Below, one piece after another: positions 42,001 to 53,311 of a stretch of 64,000 nucleotides of DNA (its first letter is position 1; each line of letters starts with the position of its first letter). Under the pieces are notes generated by a model. The model was given only the letters and a program-made list of their open reading frames with translations. It was not told the origin of the DNA and did no database searches. Position numbers and translations under genes: made by a program. Origin of the DNA: Archegozetes longisetosus (lineage: Eukaryota > Arthropoda > Arachnida > Sarcoptiformes > Trhypochthoniidae); NCBI GenBank assembly GCA_018873245.2, contig JAEMBT020000007.1, positions 8,811,129 through 8,875,128 on the forward strand, given 5' to 3'.

Positions 42001-44347
42001 AGGACTATAATTTTTTACATTACGCACAGTTACCGATATGTACTACAGCTAAATATGTCAATCACTTTAAGAATAATGAGGTTTGATATAATGCTTTAGT
42101 TGACTCTAATCGAAAGCACTCATGTTTGACATTATGATTAAAAAAATTGATTTTGTAAAATAGGTTTCGAGCCTTTCTGAGCAAAGCAGTGGCAGTACTT
42201 CGAGTACATCAAGCATTCCAGCTTCAAATCAGAGAAACGATGGAAACCTAAGATCGCATAGCATGTCATCATACGATAAAAACCGATCTTATTCTAAATC
42301 TCAAACGTATGAACAGCCTTCGAGTCATGAGTCGTACACATTGGACAACACAAACAATTCTGAAGAAAGCCTGATTTGCATTCTAAACAATCACAATAGT
42401 TGTAACAATAATGAAGTTGAATCAAACCAACCAAACATTCAAACGATAGAAAAGCCAGAATTGCCGTCTCGTGATGTGACTCTTGACAAGCCGTTGATTC
42501 CCACCAAGCCAAATACTCTAAACTATGGCCTATCACTGTCGTTGACTCAATGCTCAACAAGTATTGATAGTTCTTCGGTCTATTGTGAATCTCATCCAAT
42601 TTATGCAAATTCTTCTGAAATAATGAACGACGAATTGAACGTAGCCTGCTCTGAAGGTTCCATAACTCCGACAAATGCTGAGAGATGTGGAAGTCCTTGT
42701 TCTGAAGTATACTCACAAAACAGAAACTCTTCCGTAAGTGCTTCAATAGCAATACCGCGTTCGGGCAAACCTGCACCTCCGCCTCCTGTCAGACGAACGT
42801 CGACGCTATCAAATCCAAATGCTATTACTTTTGGAACATTAAAGAACGCTGGAGTGAGCACTTATGAAGAAATACAGAACTTGAGCAGAACTTATTCAAC
42901 GTATGAAGATATCAATAGCATTGCAAGTTGTCTTCAAAATAGTAACATTAGCGGCAGTGAGAATTTGAAAGAACCGATTTATAGTCGTTGTTCTGAAATA
43001 TACTCGAATGTTTCATCTATTTCAACACCAAAGACTACCTCAAATTTGCATAAAAACTCTGAATATCAGGCAGCAAAGAGTGTGTTTGAGAACACACCCA
43101 ATCGCGGGTCGCAACTCATACAACCTCCTCATAATATGCCTGAAGAAGAATCGAATTCATTACCGCTTCCAGCCCCACCACCGGAAGCCTTTTCTGACAC
43201 AGAGACCACACACGGACATCATTATAATAAGATTACGAACGTTCACAGACAGTTTCTCGAAACATTAAACAGTAAACTAGGACAGTTTCCTCAGTCTCAA
43301 CACATTAGCCCGCGGTTAACAAAGCGTCGATCCATGTCTTTATCACATAATAGCGATGATGACTGGAATTCTGACAGCGCTATTGCCAATCGCTCTACAT
43401 CTCAAACCCAATCTATTCAACAAACTCTAATGATGTTAATGACTGGCAATCACTCTCGCTCTTCATCGTCATCCTCAACATCTTCATCACGACACCGCAG
43501 ACAATCACAATCACCTGATACAAGTAGGAAGAAAGCTGCTTTCACTCTAGCTAGTTGTGATCGCGAGTCTCTTATGGCTAGTTTGAACATGAGACTAGCG
43601 CAAAGACAACAGAACGAGATAGCAAAGGCAGCCGCTGCCACTGCTATGCAAAGGAAACAATCAGTACCTGATCTAAACGACATGACTCAAAATCAACTGC
43701 AAAATCAGCAGTTCTTTAGCTCATCCACTGCAAACTTAGCAAATATACAACAATCACAGCCAATTTATCAACCGATCGGTCAACCAATACAACAACAGCA
43801 GCAGCAGCAAAAACAACAACAGATTTATGGTCCAGTTTTACACCAACAACAGCTTCAAAGGCGCAGCTCTCAGCCAACAATGGGTATCAAAATCACAACC
43901 TCAAGGCAACAACAGCTACAAGTGTACGACTCTACTGTTGATAAACAAGTTTCAAAGTCAAGCTTAAGCTCAAAATTGACTCCAGCGCAAACTTGTCAAC
44001 AGCAACAACACTATCAATCGTTCTCTGCAGACTTTTACGCAAATTCGAGGCATAATAACAGTTCAATAGCTGCTGATAGTAATAATAGAGATGTTCCGAA
44101 AGCAATATGTAATTCTCAAGTCAAATATCAAGATAAGTCAAAGTCTGGCAACTCATCGCGTAGTCAAGCATCTCAAGATAGCTTCGAAAGTGCCGTTGCC
44201 GCCCGTGTCAACAGTTGGTTTAATTCGGTTCATTTGCCACCAGAGTTGATGTTATGCCGCGAATCACTAATGGATCAGATCAGACGCGGAAAACAGTTGC
44301 GAAAAGTTTCGGGATCTAACGATAGATCTGCACCAAAACTTGCGTGA
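39087..44347 (+). CDS. mim: Missing-in-metastasis (MIM/MTSS1), I-BAR and WH2 protein
   Basis: MIM bends membranes outward through its I-BAR (IMD) domain and binds actin monomers through a WH2 motif, linking membrane curvature with actin. Exons 39087..39164, 39540..39601, 39816..39889, 40708..41459, 41931..42080 and 42164..44347 all join in phase; 1099 aa. The IMD (about 1-240) reads ERDCSALGGLFQIIINDMK, WDDFIVKANKFHSQLKATI, AFLDAFQKIADMATSTRG, the GGTKDIGTALTRLCLRHRSV block, LDKDHSKEYKRLRQELKKK and ALIEERSHFCLFVNFLRPV. A Ser-rich region follows (TPPSSPSSFGSRKSSMCS, as in vertebrate MTSS1) with HTSISSQDSGFNSQD. A long Ser/Asn/Gln-rich centre contains poly-Gln and KPAPPPPVRRTS. The WH2 motif is at the end: SLMDQIRRGKQLRKVSGSND. 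Other isoforms are possible. Confidence 0.95.
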
Positions 44348-45594
44348 CTCGTGAAGATTGATTCATGAGTGACGTTAGATATAATGCCTACTAATCAGAT
44401 AAAAAACAGAATGACATTAGTGACTAGTCCGTTATATACAATCGCAAGTATTTCTACTTAACATATCCTTTTCATATCTGTTTGCAAAACTATCAAATAT
44501 ACTCATTTCAAATTTGCCTTTCATTCTCAACTTATTCTAAACCAAATAGTTATAGTTGAGTCTAACTAGTCTGCCATTTGACTGAAATAAGTCTATTAGA
44601 TTTGGTTAATCATCCAATCCTTTCAAGTCTGAGTGATTAGTAATTTGGACAAATTCTTAGCGTCTGGCGCATAAGCCCTTTGGACTTGTGTCTGACTCCC
44701 GATTCCCGAAATTACCGATACTATTGAACGTAAACTTACAGTACAATCGTGATTAACTTATTATTTTAATAATTTGAACTTTTTTAATATTTGGTAATAG
44801 AATTTGACACATAAATACGTATTCATCAAAGGCATTGATATACAAACGTTTGAATAGATTTTAGTTAAATCGCGCATTTTTAACACAGGACTGCTTTTTG
44901 AGTCAATTCAGATTTAATAATTCATTTTATAGTGTAATTGTTTAGAGTTTTTAGGCGTCGTTTTATAAAACTTTTAAACTTGAAAATAGCTTGAAATAGA
45001 TTTGATTTCCATGTTAAGTTTGCGTAACGTCAAAACTAAGTTTTGCACAGAATTTGAATTAGAAAAGTTTAATAACTTCGTCAAACAACAAAACCAAACT
45101 TTTAATTATATAGTTATTTGTGGTATTTTGCCATAAATTTCTTAGGGTAATGAGTTTGAGATGTGAATAATGGATATATTTATTTGAATGTTGGTAAAGA
45201 AACTTATATTTTGATTAATTGTCTTGAACTAATAGTTAATAATCTTGAGTTAATGCTTAATAATCTTGAATTAATACCCAATTATTTAGAATTAATACTT
45301 AATAAGTGAGAAAGGAGACCGTGTGAACGCCTTTCTAGTCAAATATTTAGATATTAACAAGTATTTAAGGTTTGAATTTAATTTCAATTTGAATGCGGAC
45401 TACATTCATGTAAAGTCGTGGCGAAATACCAAAGCATTTATTCTTTAATTATCGCTATTTTAATGTAATATTTCTTATATAAACAGATGTAATAATTTTA
45501 TTGCGTGCCCTTCAAAATAAACATATTTATTAACATTTTTTCTTTTAATCAGTTATTTCGATTACGTTTAATTTATATTTAATTGATTTAATTT
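44348..45594. other. Intergenic between convergent genes
   Basis: 1.25 kb containing the 3' ends of MIM (plus) and the PH/PTB adaptor (minus). At about 45234-45305 there are three to four imperfect ~21-bp direct repeats built on TTAATAATCTTGAATTAA. No gene. Confidence 0.5.
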
Positions 45595-47525
45595 TCAGAT
45601 TAGGAATGATCTCATATCAACGTAATCATTAGTGTCTGACAAAAGATTAGATTTCTTATTTGTAACTTCTATACAAATGGCACGCATTTCATAGTAATCA
45701 TTTTCCAGCTCTAAATTTTCCAGCTCTTCATTATCCAGTTCTTTATTATCCAGTTCTTCATTATCTAGTTCTTCGTTATTCAGTTCTTCATTATTCAGCT
45801 CTTCATTCAAATTTTCTTTTTCTATCGTTTTCGACACCACATTTGATGACTTGTTCAGAAGTTTTTGGCTATTGAGTGAGGATATATTTAAAACAGTTTG
45901 CCTCAATATTGTACTAAACATATCATAGTTAGCGATTTCATTGCCAATCAACTTATTTTGCGTTAGAGATTTGGACCTTTGCTTCATTGCAAAATTTTCA
46001 CTTGTACTATCGTTGTATCTAATCGTGATTGGGTTGGAGCTGACTCTCTTTTTTGGAGGTAATTCAGGCGGTGAATCGTCACTGAATCTAGTATTTTTCA
46101 CACCATCACAAGAATCTTCAACGCATTCCTTAATTACGATTTCTTCGTATATCTTTTCGATATCATCTGAAGATTCAAATGGTTCATTGTAAATGTTTTC
46201 TGTCACTTGATCGCTCAGTATGTGATTGATTGGTAGACTATTTAGTGAAAATGAACAGTCAAGCATTGTTTCGGGAATTTCTTTGGCACTTCTGATTCGA
46301 AAAGTATTGCAATAATCACAGATATTTGAATTACTAGTATTTGTTTCTGAACTCAAAGACGAATAATTGAAGTTTTTAGGAAGAGAACTGGAAAAGTTGG
46401 CAAATCGGTGTTCAAGCTGTTGACTAGATCTTTCAGCAAATCTAATAAACTCTTTTTCGTGATTGATTCGTTTGATGACTTCATTGGCATCAAAGCAAAA
46501 GAAAAAGATTTGTGAGGTAGTTGAAAAAGTGGATCTGTTGGGAGTGATTTGCAAAATCCGGTTAAAGGGGTTGCTGAGAGTAAGAGACTCGAAAGACCAT
46601 TCTTGAATAACGTGTCCCGTTTGAGGATGTGTTAGTATTAATTTCCTAGCTGATACTTGCAGATAGCCATAAGCGCCTAATAAACCAGACCTGTGAGAGT
46701 TTTCATTGTCAATAATTGACGCATAGAAGTGGCCCTTTAGTGCTATAAAATGGTAGTTACAATAAGCTAATTACATCATCAATTAGTTTTTTGTCTAACA
46801 ATTTATTAGTTCATGTTTTATACGAACTTGTTTTAAAGCTATCGATCAAAGATCATAACTTTGGGCTATAAATAGTAGTCGATAGAATTAATTTGAACTG
46901 AGTTTAAGTCAAACTTGTCTGTAATAGATATCATCCAAAACTTGATTGGTAATCAAGATGGAAACGATCAAATAGATTGTTGACTTACAATTTTCAAGTT
47001 CCATTAATGGGTTTGGAGGCCATAAACTTTTTCTCAAGCTTTGCATCCAGAGTTGGCTTTCAATCTCTGAACCTGCAGCTAAATGTATAACAGGTTCACT
47101 ATTGTTACATATTGTGAACGCGTAGGTTTGTGTTTGCGATCTAAACAAAATTCATTGACAGAGTTGTCAACCAATTGAAAACATAATGTAAATTATATTT
47201 AAAATTATAAAACTTCGATCACTTACTTGCAGCGAAATATGACAGCGTTTTCAGGCTGAAAGTTGATTTGATAAATAAAATTTCTCAACCCATTAGACCC
47301 TGATTTCTGATTTCGAAAAACAGAAAGACAGACAGAAATGTTGTTCTTATCAGGATCGTTACTTTGAAAATTGATTTCAATCCAATTTTTGCTCCAAGCC
47401 TTCCACTGACCAACAAATCCCCTCAAATTAGTGGGTAGTTTGACTTGCAAATAGCCATTCTTAATAGTATCTTGAGCATAAGTTAGTGAACTCTGTTTTT
47501 GTTGCCTTTCAACCTTACAGTTCAT
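45595..47525 (-). CDS. PH / IRS-type PTB adaptor (Dok- or IRS-like)
   Basis: Exons (minus) 47227..47525, 46989..47140 and 45595..46742 join in phase; 532 aa. The N-terminal PH domain (about 20-150) starts NGYLQVKLPTNLRGFVGQWK and ends with the helix IESQLWMQSLRKSLWPP. It is followed by an IRS-type PTB domain (about 170-270): GYLQVSARKLILTHPQTGHV, IQEWSFESLTL, and FFFCFDANEVIKRI. This PH-PTB order is that of Dok and IRS docking proteins, recruited to activated receptor tyrosine kinases. The tail carries a proline motif PPELPPKK (SH3 type), NIYNEPF, IYEEIV, and YYEMR and YVDMR, the last two being YxxM sites known to bind PI3-kinase p85. An acidic run of NEELD-like repeats precedes them. Dok versus IRS/chico cannot be settled without a tree. 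Confidence 0.8.
45708..45808. repeat. Coding minisatellite, 15-bp unit
   Basis: Within the adaptor's last exon, eight imperfect 15-bp units (CCAGTTCTTCATTAT and variants) encode NEELN/NEELD/NKELD/NEELE pentapeptides. Units differ by single bases and all keep the frame. Confidence 0.8.
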
Positions 47526-48190
47526 GTTTCAATACCAATTAATATGTTTGAGCTTTTCAATAATATTGATACAATATGCTTTTATCAATTTGATAAATCA
47601 TTGTTTTTCTGCTCAATTTGGTAATAATTATTGTAGATGATAAGCTATCAGATCCCCCCCGACTGTGCTTTCGCAGTATAATCCAATTGTTTCAATAGTA
47701 TTTCAATTATTTGTTACTTCATTGTTCATTAGTCTAAACTCATTTATAAAAGAAGTTATCACTTTATCTGTTTTTTATTTATGACATTTGTTGGTCATGT
47801 TTGCATTCCTTGTCACTTGTTTTGCATGTGATTTGTTCTTATGAACATTTGATCAAAACTTATTGACTTTTATAACTTATTATTTTTTATTAACTTTTAT
47901 AACTTTGATTAACTTTTACTAACTTTTATTTGATTGGTTGAAATGAACACACATTTTTAGAATCTTTAAATGGAAAGAAAAAGATTATTTACACATAGAT
48001 ATAATCTTCGAACAGAATCAATAACTTTAAGTAATCATAATGATAAATCAGATGATGCTAAAACAAATAGAAAACCATTAGATATAGTTAACTGTGGAAT
48101 AAAGTAATACTTTTTTGATTAAGAGGTCAACTGATAAGAGGATAAAACCAAAATGTTGTTAAAAACAAACTATGATTTCGATGGTTTCCA
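47526..48190. other. Intergenic, adaptor 5' side and MARVEL 3' side
   Basis: AT-rich, with a run CCCCCCC at 47656-47662. A 45-codon open frame starting at 47970 (plus) has no recognizable relative and lies within the probable 3' untranslated region of the next minus-strand gene, so I do not call it. Confidence 0.4.
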
Positions 48191-49270
48191 TTAGTTATGC
48201 CATCGGTAGAGTTCCATTTTAAACCAATTATATGAGATTTGTGCTGAATAGGAAAATGCAACCACAGCCAAAAATCCCAAGACCTGAATCAAAATTCATT
48301 TTAGTTTAAAAGTTTCTTTAACATCGTTGGGTTAGTCTTATTATGTTCTATCTCTAATTCAATTAACATTACAGATACAATTTAATGGCAATGACCCGAC
48401 CATATGTATGATATAATTAATATTTCGATCTCGATCTTAGTTAGCATTTCACGCAAATATTGTTGTAGATCGTGCTCATCAAAGTTCAATTACGAGATGG
48501 TTACCTAATTTGAGCTAACCCTTAATACGAGCGTCATTTGCTACAAATATCGGGTTCAATAGTTCACTATTTTCAAATCAGATCATTAAGACTCAAGATT
48601 CATTGGAAGAATGAGGAAACTTTACAGAGAATCAATTTTATACAATGAATACGTCAATTTGGTTAATAGGATTCCTTATAATTAAGTTTATTCATAATAA
48701 CAAACTTAACTGATAGCTCAACTTTAAAAGTGATCTCAAAGTGTTTGAAATAAGATTATACGAAAAAACTAAACTTTGAGTAATTCTCAAAAGTCAAAGG
48801 ACTCCCATGAGGTCAATCCTTGCCCTCACGAGAATGAAAAATCGGAGAAGTGCGTCAATATATGTTTACAAATAGATGTTTATAGAAGTTTAGAGTTGAA
48901 AAAGTGATTTTTAATAAAGTCTTACGCCTGCGATAATATAAGCCACTTTAGGTCCTGAGTTGTCACAACTGACAAAAATGATTAGAAAAGAAGCGATTAA
49001 CCAAAGTACGACAGCAATTGACTCATTAACGAGTAGCTGAAAGTAAATGTCAAATGAATATTTTGATAAAATAGTTTAATAGATTGGAAATACCGTTAAT
49101 GGCAAATTGATGTATTTAGCAACTTGATCGTGAAAACGGGTACAAAAAAGTATAAGGACAACAATGGTGAAGACTAGAGTAGCCGAGGCTATGAAAACAA
49201 AAAAGCTGACACTTCTTCTCCAGGGACAGTTCGGGATTTCCACTAATATCAGACTCAACAGTCCTATTGC
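48191..49270 (-). CDS. MARVEL-domain membrane protein (5' end missing)
   Basis: Exons (minus) 49094..49270, 48926..49036 and 48191..48283 join at codon boundaries and end at a TAA: 126 aa plus an unfound N-terminal exon. The sequence alternates hydrophobic spans and short loops: AIGLLSLILVEIP, then VSFFVFIASATLVFTIVVLI, then LLVNESIAVVLWLIASFLII, then VAYIIAGVLGFLAVVAFSYS, and a cytosolic tail SYNWFKMELYRWHN. The four-span layout, the N/D-x-x-A/S in the third span and the WF/WR tail fit the CMTM/MARVEL family, which acts in vesicle and junction membranes. The frame is open to the acceptor at 49271, and no upstream exon was found with matching phase. The assignment to a subfamily is open. Confidence 0.7.
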
Positions 49271-50711
49271 CTGCAATGCATTATATCGATCAATCACATT
49301 GTTTTACGTCAATTAATTACAATTCCTACGAGTTGCGAGATTCGGGCCAAACCATATTTAGTGGTTGCGAATTCCGTATCAAAAAATGGTCCGTCGTTTT
49401 GATAACCAGTGTCTGCCATTTCGAGCTATTCTTTATCGTTGATTCTAAATATGATAGAAATATATCAGAAGTTTTTCAAAAGATAAAATTTAAACGATTA
49501 GCTACGAAAAGTTTATTAATATTTAGTATCGAAATAAAATCATAATATTTGTGTATCGTATGAAGCGATGAAAGCATTGAATCCGAAAACTGGTTTATTA
49601 AGAGAAACGATAAGCAACTTTGAGTCCCACATCTATTGCATAACATAAACATTATTCCCAAGTTTGACAATAACCTTAATTGGAAAGTGAGCTTAATACG
49701 AAGCAAAATATAGGAAAACCAAGGTTGTAGACATTTAACACAACAAGTAGAATGAATTGATCAATCAGATAGGGTTATGAGATTAGAGTTATGAAGATAA
49801 TGTAGATAAAATTGAAACAAGCTAGACTTACCTAAAGAAATAATAGCTGTGATAAGACACCCCGCCCTAAGACACAAGTCTTGCACACGAGTCTTGCACA
49901 CTAACTACAGAATATAACAGAATATAACACAGAATATAACATTCACTACATTTTTGTCCTACGCCTTACGAAGAAGAAAGAGTAAAAATATCTGCCTTGG
50001 CCTCAATTATGTAAGTTTAGAAACTTAGTTTAGTTCAGCATAAATCTGGTACAACATTTTCTCAAACTTACTAAACAATTCTATCCCCAATATGTTGAGT
50101 CTGGCGAAATTTTTCAGATGCTTTTCGATTAAAACTTTTCTAATTTGTACTGCACTGTCAGCTTCAATATTAAGTCACTATTATTTGCATCTCTACTGAT
50201 CAAGAATTGAATATTTTGTTTCGACTAGAAACTGAACCCAACTTAGAAGAGCTTGCTTGAATCCGGTGGCAGGAGTCAACTTATTTTTATATTAATTATG
50301 AGGAGAATCAAAGTGACATTTGGCAATAGTAAGTCAATTTGAGAAGTGAGTCAATCTAAGTTAGCGAACAGTTGTGTCTTCTATGCAGGAGTTCTCAGTT
50401 GGAGACTATAAACAAAGTTAATAAGTCACCAACATTTCACTTGATCAGAACAATATTTTGGTTACTTAATTGATATTTATTACACAACTTAAACAATAAT
50501 TTACAATCTCTGGTATAAGACGATTGAAGAGATGAAATAAAAAACATTGAGAGTTAGGCTGATTCTGGAAGTTAAGGAAAATGATATCTGGATTTAGTAA
50601 TTGACAGAGATATTTATCAATGACCTGAATGGTAATGAGTAGCATTTAGGCATAAAATTGATGCCGTAAATGTTATAGTGAGCTGTAAAGTATACAATTT
50701 GGTTTTGTATA

Positions 50712-50788
50712 AAGTAGAGTATGTAAGAGAGTATGTTAGAGAGTAAGTTAGAGAGTATCTTATAGAGTATCTTATAGAGTATGTTATC
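50712..50788. repeat. 12-bp tandem repeat array
   Basis: About six units of the type AGAGAGTATGTT / AGAGAGTATCTT / ATAGAGTATGTT in direct order. On the minus strand it encodes a run of YSLTYS/YSIRYS but I see no gene around it. Confidence 0.75.
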
Positions 50789-52972
50789 ATCTCTGCTGAT
50801 GAAACATGATGTAAACTAGTAGTAGATTTAGTGCTCGAATTCTGGTTCATGGGCAATATCAAGAGAAAGTAATGAAGCGACTGATACAGGACTGTCTTCA
50901 GATTTAATGAAGTGAAGCAAAGGCATGTGTCCGCCGTAAACCAAATTAATGCGTACTGCACATCATATTAGTTGCAACTCTTACAAGTCGCACACGTGGC
51001 ACAAACGCTCTCTTGGCTCTCCTGATTCTCCTGACTCTCTCGACTCTGTTGGCTGTCGGTGTAATGCATATAAATAGAAGCTGAGATCTGCTGGCAGGAA
51101 GTTGTCTACATTCCATATTCACGCAACTGTTGCTCATCTCTCTGTAGTCTAATACAAAAGAAGTGATGATACGGTCTTCTCTCCCCTTAACTTCTATTCT
51201 TGCCATACATTGAACTTCCCGTTAGTTTTGATTTTTGCATTATGTAAAACGATATACCGTTGAGAAAATAAGCTTCAATAATACTTTACTTGAATAGCTC
51301 TCGAAAACAAAAACTAATATGCATTTCTTGTTGGTCTCGATGGCAAGCATGCGTTTCGACCTTCATTTAGGATACATAAAGAGTTCTCTCTCAAGGCTTA
51401 AGAGTCTCTCGAGTGAGCCATTCAACCATTGACTGATCCACTGATTTGTTGTGTCATAATTAGTTTTGGGAGTCGAGTCAATAGTTGATATATTTCAGAG
51501 TTGTGGATGTGTTGTAAGGCATTTGTTGAGCAAAGCAATAAAATCTAATGCATAATAAACAGTGAACATTAACTTAGATTTAATGATTTCTGTTTGCATG
51601 TCTAGTTCAAGGCTAAGCCATTAAAATGTTAGAAACTTTATAAAAGTCGTTCAGAAATAACTTATGTGCAGCTCAGGTCATATTTTCGTGGCATTCACTG
51701 TATCGAACCCTTTTGTCTGAAGGAGGATGTGATCTGTTGACAATCAATAGAAGTGAAAGAATGAGTTTCTTTAAAGAAAGAGAAAGGAGGAGTTGATGCC
51801 CCGCTCGTGCCGGTCGCGTGTCTCGTCGCGCGTTCATTACCACAAGAAACGCACACATGTGTAAAAGAGCCCTTTGGATCCGTTTATAGCCGAGAGCAAC
51901 CTTTAACTCGTACACAATGATGGACTTAAGACAGTCTAAACTGACTCACACTCAGCTCAATGGATGAAGTATTTTGTGGCGTAAGAAAATATAGGAAGTG
52001 CCAAAAATCAGATGATTAACGCACAGTTTTGCTTTCACTTTTGTCCATCAACTTAGATTCCATCGTCTCCCTCACATCCGGCCGCTTTTACTGACCCATC
52101 AACTACTTTCAGGTCAATCTTCTTTGACCGTAACGTTTCGGTACAATACTTTGCTCCGACTCTACGCTGTGCCACTCATGAGAAACAGGTGGACATGATC
52201 TTTAAATGCGGACGAAGACGATATGACTGTCACTGGAAACGCGTGTCGGGAGGAAATAGTGGTTATATATATATATCATTGCCAAACGGAGATTTGAGTC
52301 TTTTTTTCTTTTAATGAGCCACATGAGGCATCCGGTCTAAGATACTACTACACTTCTGCTCGATTCGGGACTTCTTATGCTAACTCATCAACTTTGTTCG
52401 TGTCCCACTTCGAGTTCAACATTCGATTTATATTCAATCACATATGTGCGGATCGCATCTCTCGCTTCTAAAATAAGAATCTCAAACTTTCTTTATAAAC
52501 ATTTGCTCTTTATTCGAATCAAAAGTACAAATTGAAATACGATCTCTTAGTGAGCTCTTAGTGAGAATTTCTTTATTGGATATAGTTTAAAAAATAATTA
52601 AGGACACGGGTAGTAAATTATTGCATGTAATAAGGCGCAAGATGAAAATTACATAATACTAACTCAGAGACTAACATCAAATACAATACAATAGTTATTT
52701 GGAGACTGATTGCTAAATAACTTATATAAATAATAAACGACTAGAAAATTGATAAGAAACTTCACTACAAAACTATAACGGTATAAATGGCACTTAAACA
52801 GTATATAGTAATATTAATACTATAATCAGTCTAGTAATGATACCGGTATATAAACTGATACATGAACTAGCATTTCACACTCAAACCAATTACATAATTT
52901 TGCACATAATGCAATTTATATTCATATACAGTTAAACCTCTTTCTTTCTCTTTCTTTCTTGCTCTCACACGC

Positions 52973-53057
52973 ACTTAAGTGGTTTTTGAAAAACAATATA
53001 AATATCCCATAGAAAAACATGGCATGATTGTCAATGATTTTCAAAAACCACTTAACT
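52973..53057. repeat. Short hairpin downstream of Scratch
   Basis: TTAAGTGGTTTTTGAAAA (52975-52992) is the exact reverse complement of 53038-53055. The 45-nt interior allows further pairing (ACAAT at 52993-52997 with ATTGT at 53028-53032). Total length about 83 nt, similar to a pre-microRNA. It lies about 255 bp after the Scratch stop, so it may be in the 3' untranslated region. I do not recognize a known microRNA seed. Confidence 0.6.
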
Positions 53058-53311
53058 ACGTGTTCAATTTAGACATGATTTACTATAATAATCTATCAAT
53101 TAGAGTATAAAAAGATTAATATAAGATAATTACAAAATCTAATATTATCACTAAAAGACTGCAAAATTAATTTGATTTAAAAAAGTTCGAATCTATAAAA
53201 TGAATTTGAAAACTATAAAACTATGCTTTGGTACTTAATCTTGAAAAATATAATGTGGAAGATTGACATGGAAAGAATAAATCCTAGTGATTAATCGAAT
53301 TGTTCGATGCT

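Larger units (their letters stand above)
49271..53311. other. 4-kb region without a called gene
   Basis: It must hold the 5' exon(s) of the MARVEL gene and the 3' end of Scratch. A donor-like sequence GGTAAGTC on the minus strand at about 49830 follows an open stretch, but its phase does not fit the MARVEL exon. Also present: the 12-bp repeat array at 50712-50788, a GC-richer patch near 51790-51840, short TA repeats near 52266-52282, and a hairpin at 52973-53057. Confidence 0.4.

Noticed and set aside
43450..43683. Minus-strand open frame in the MIM last exon
   Set aside because: A shadow of the Ser-rich MIM coding sequence on the plus strand.
47970..48107. 45-codon open frame (MERKRLFTHRYN...)
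   Set aside because: Small, no known relative, and located in the probable 3' untranslated region of the minus-strand MARVEL gene.
50617..51206. Two overlapping minus-strand open frames
   Set aside because: One is formed by the 12-bp repeat array and the other is arginine-rich with no family. I could not link them to the MARVEL gene by phase.
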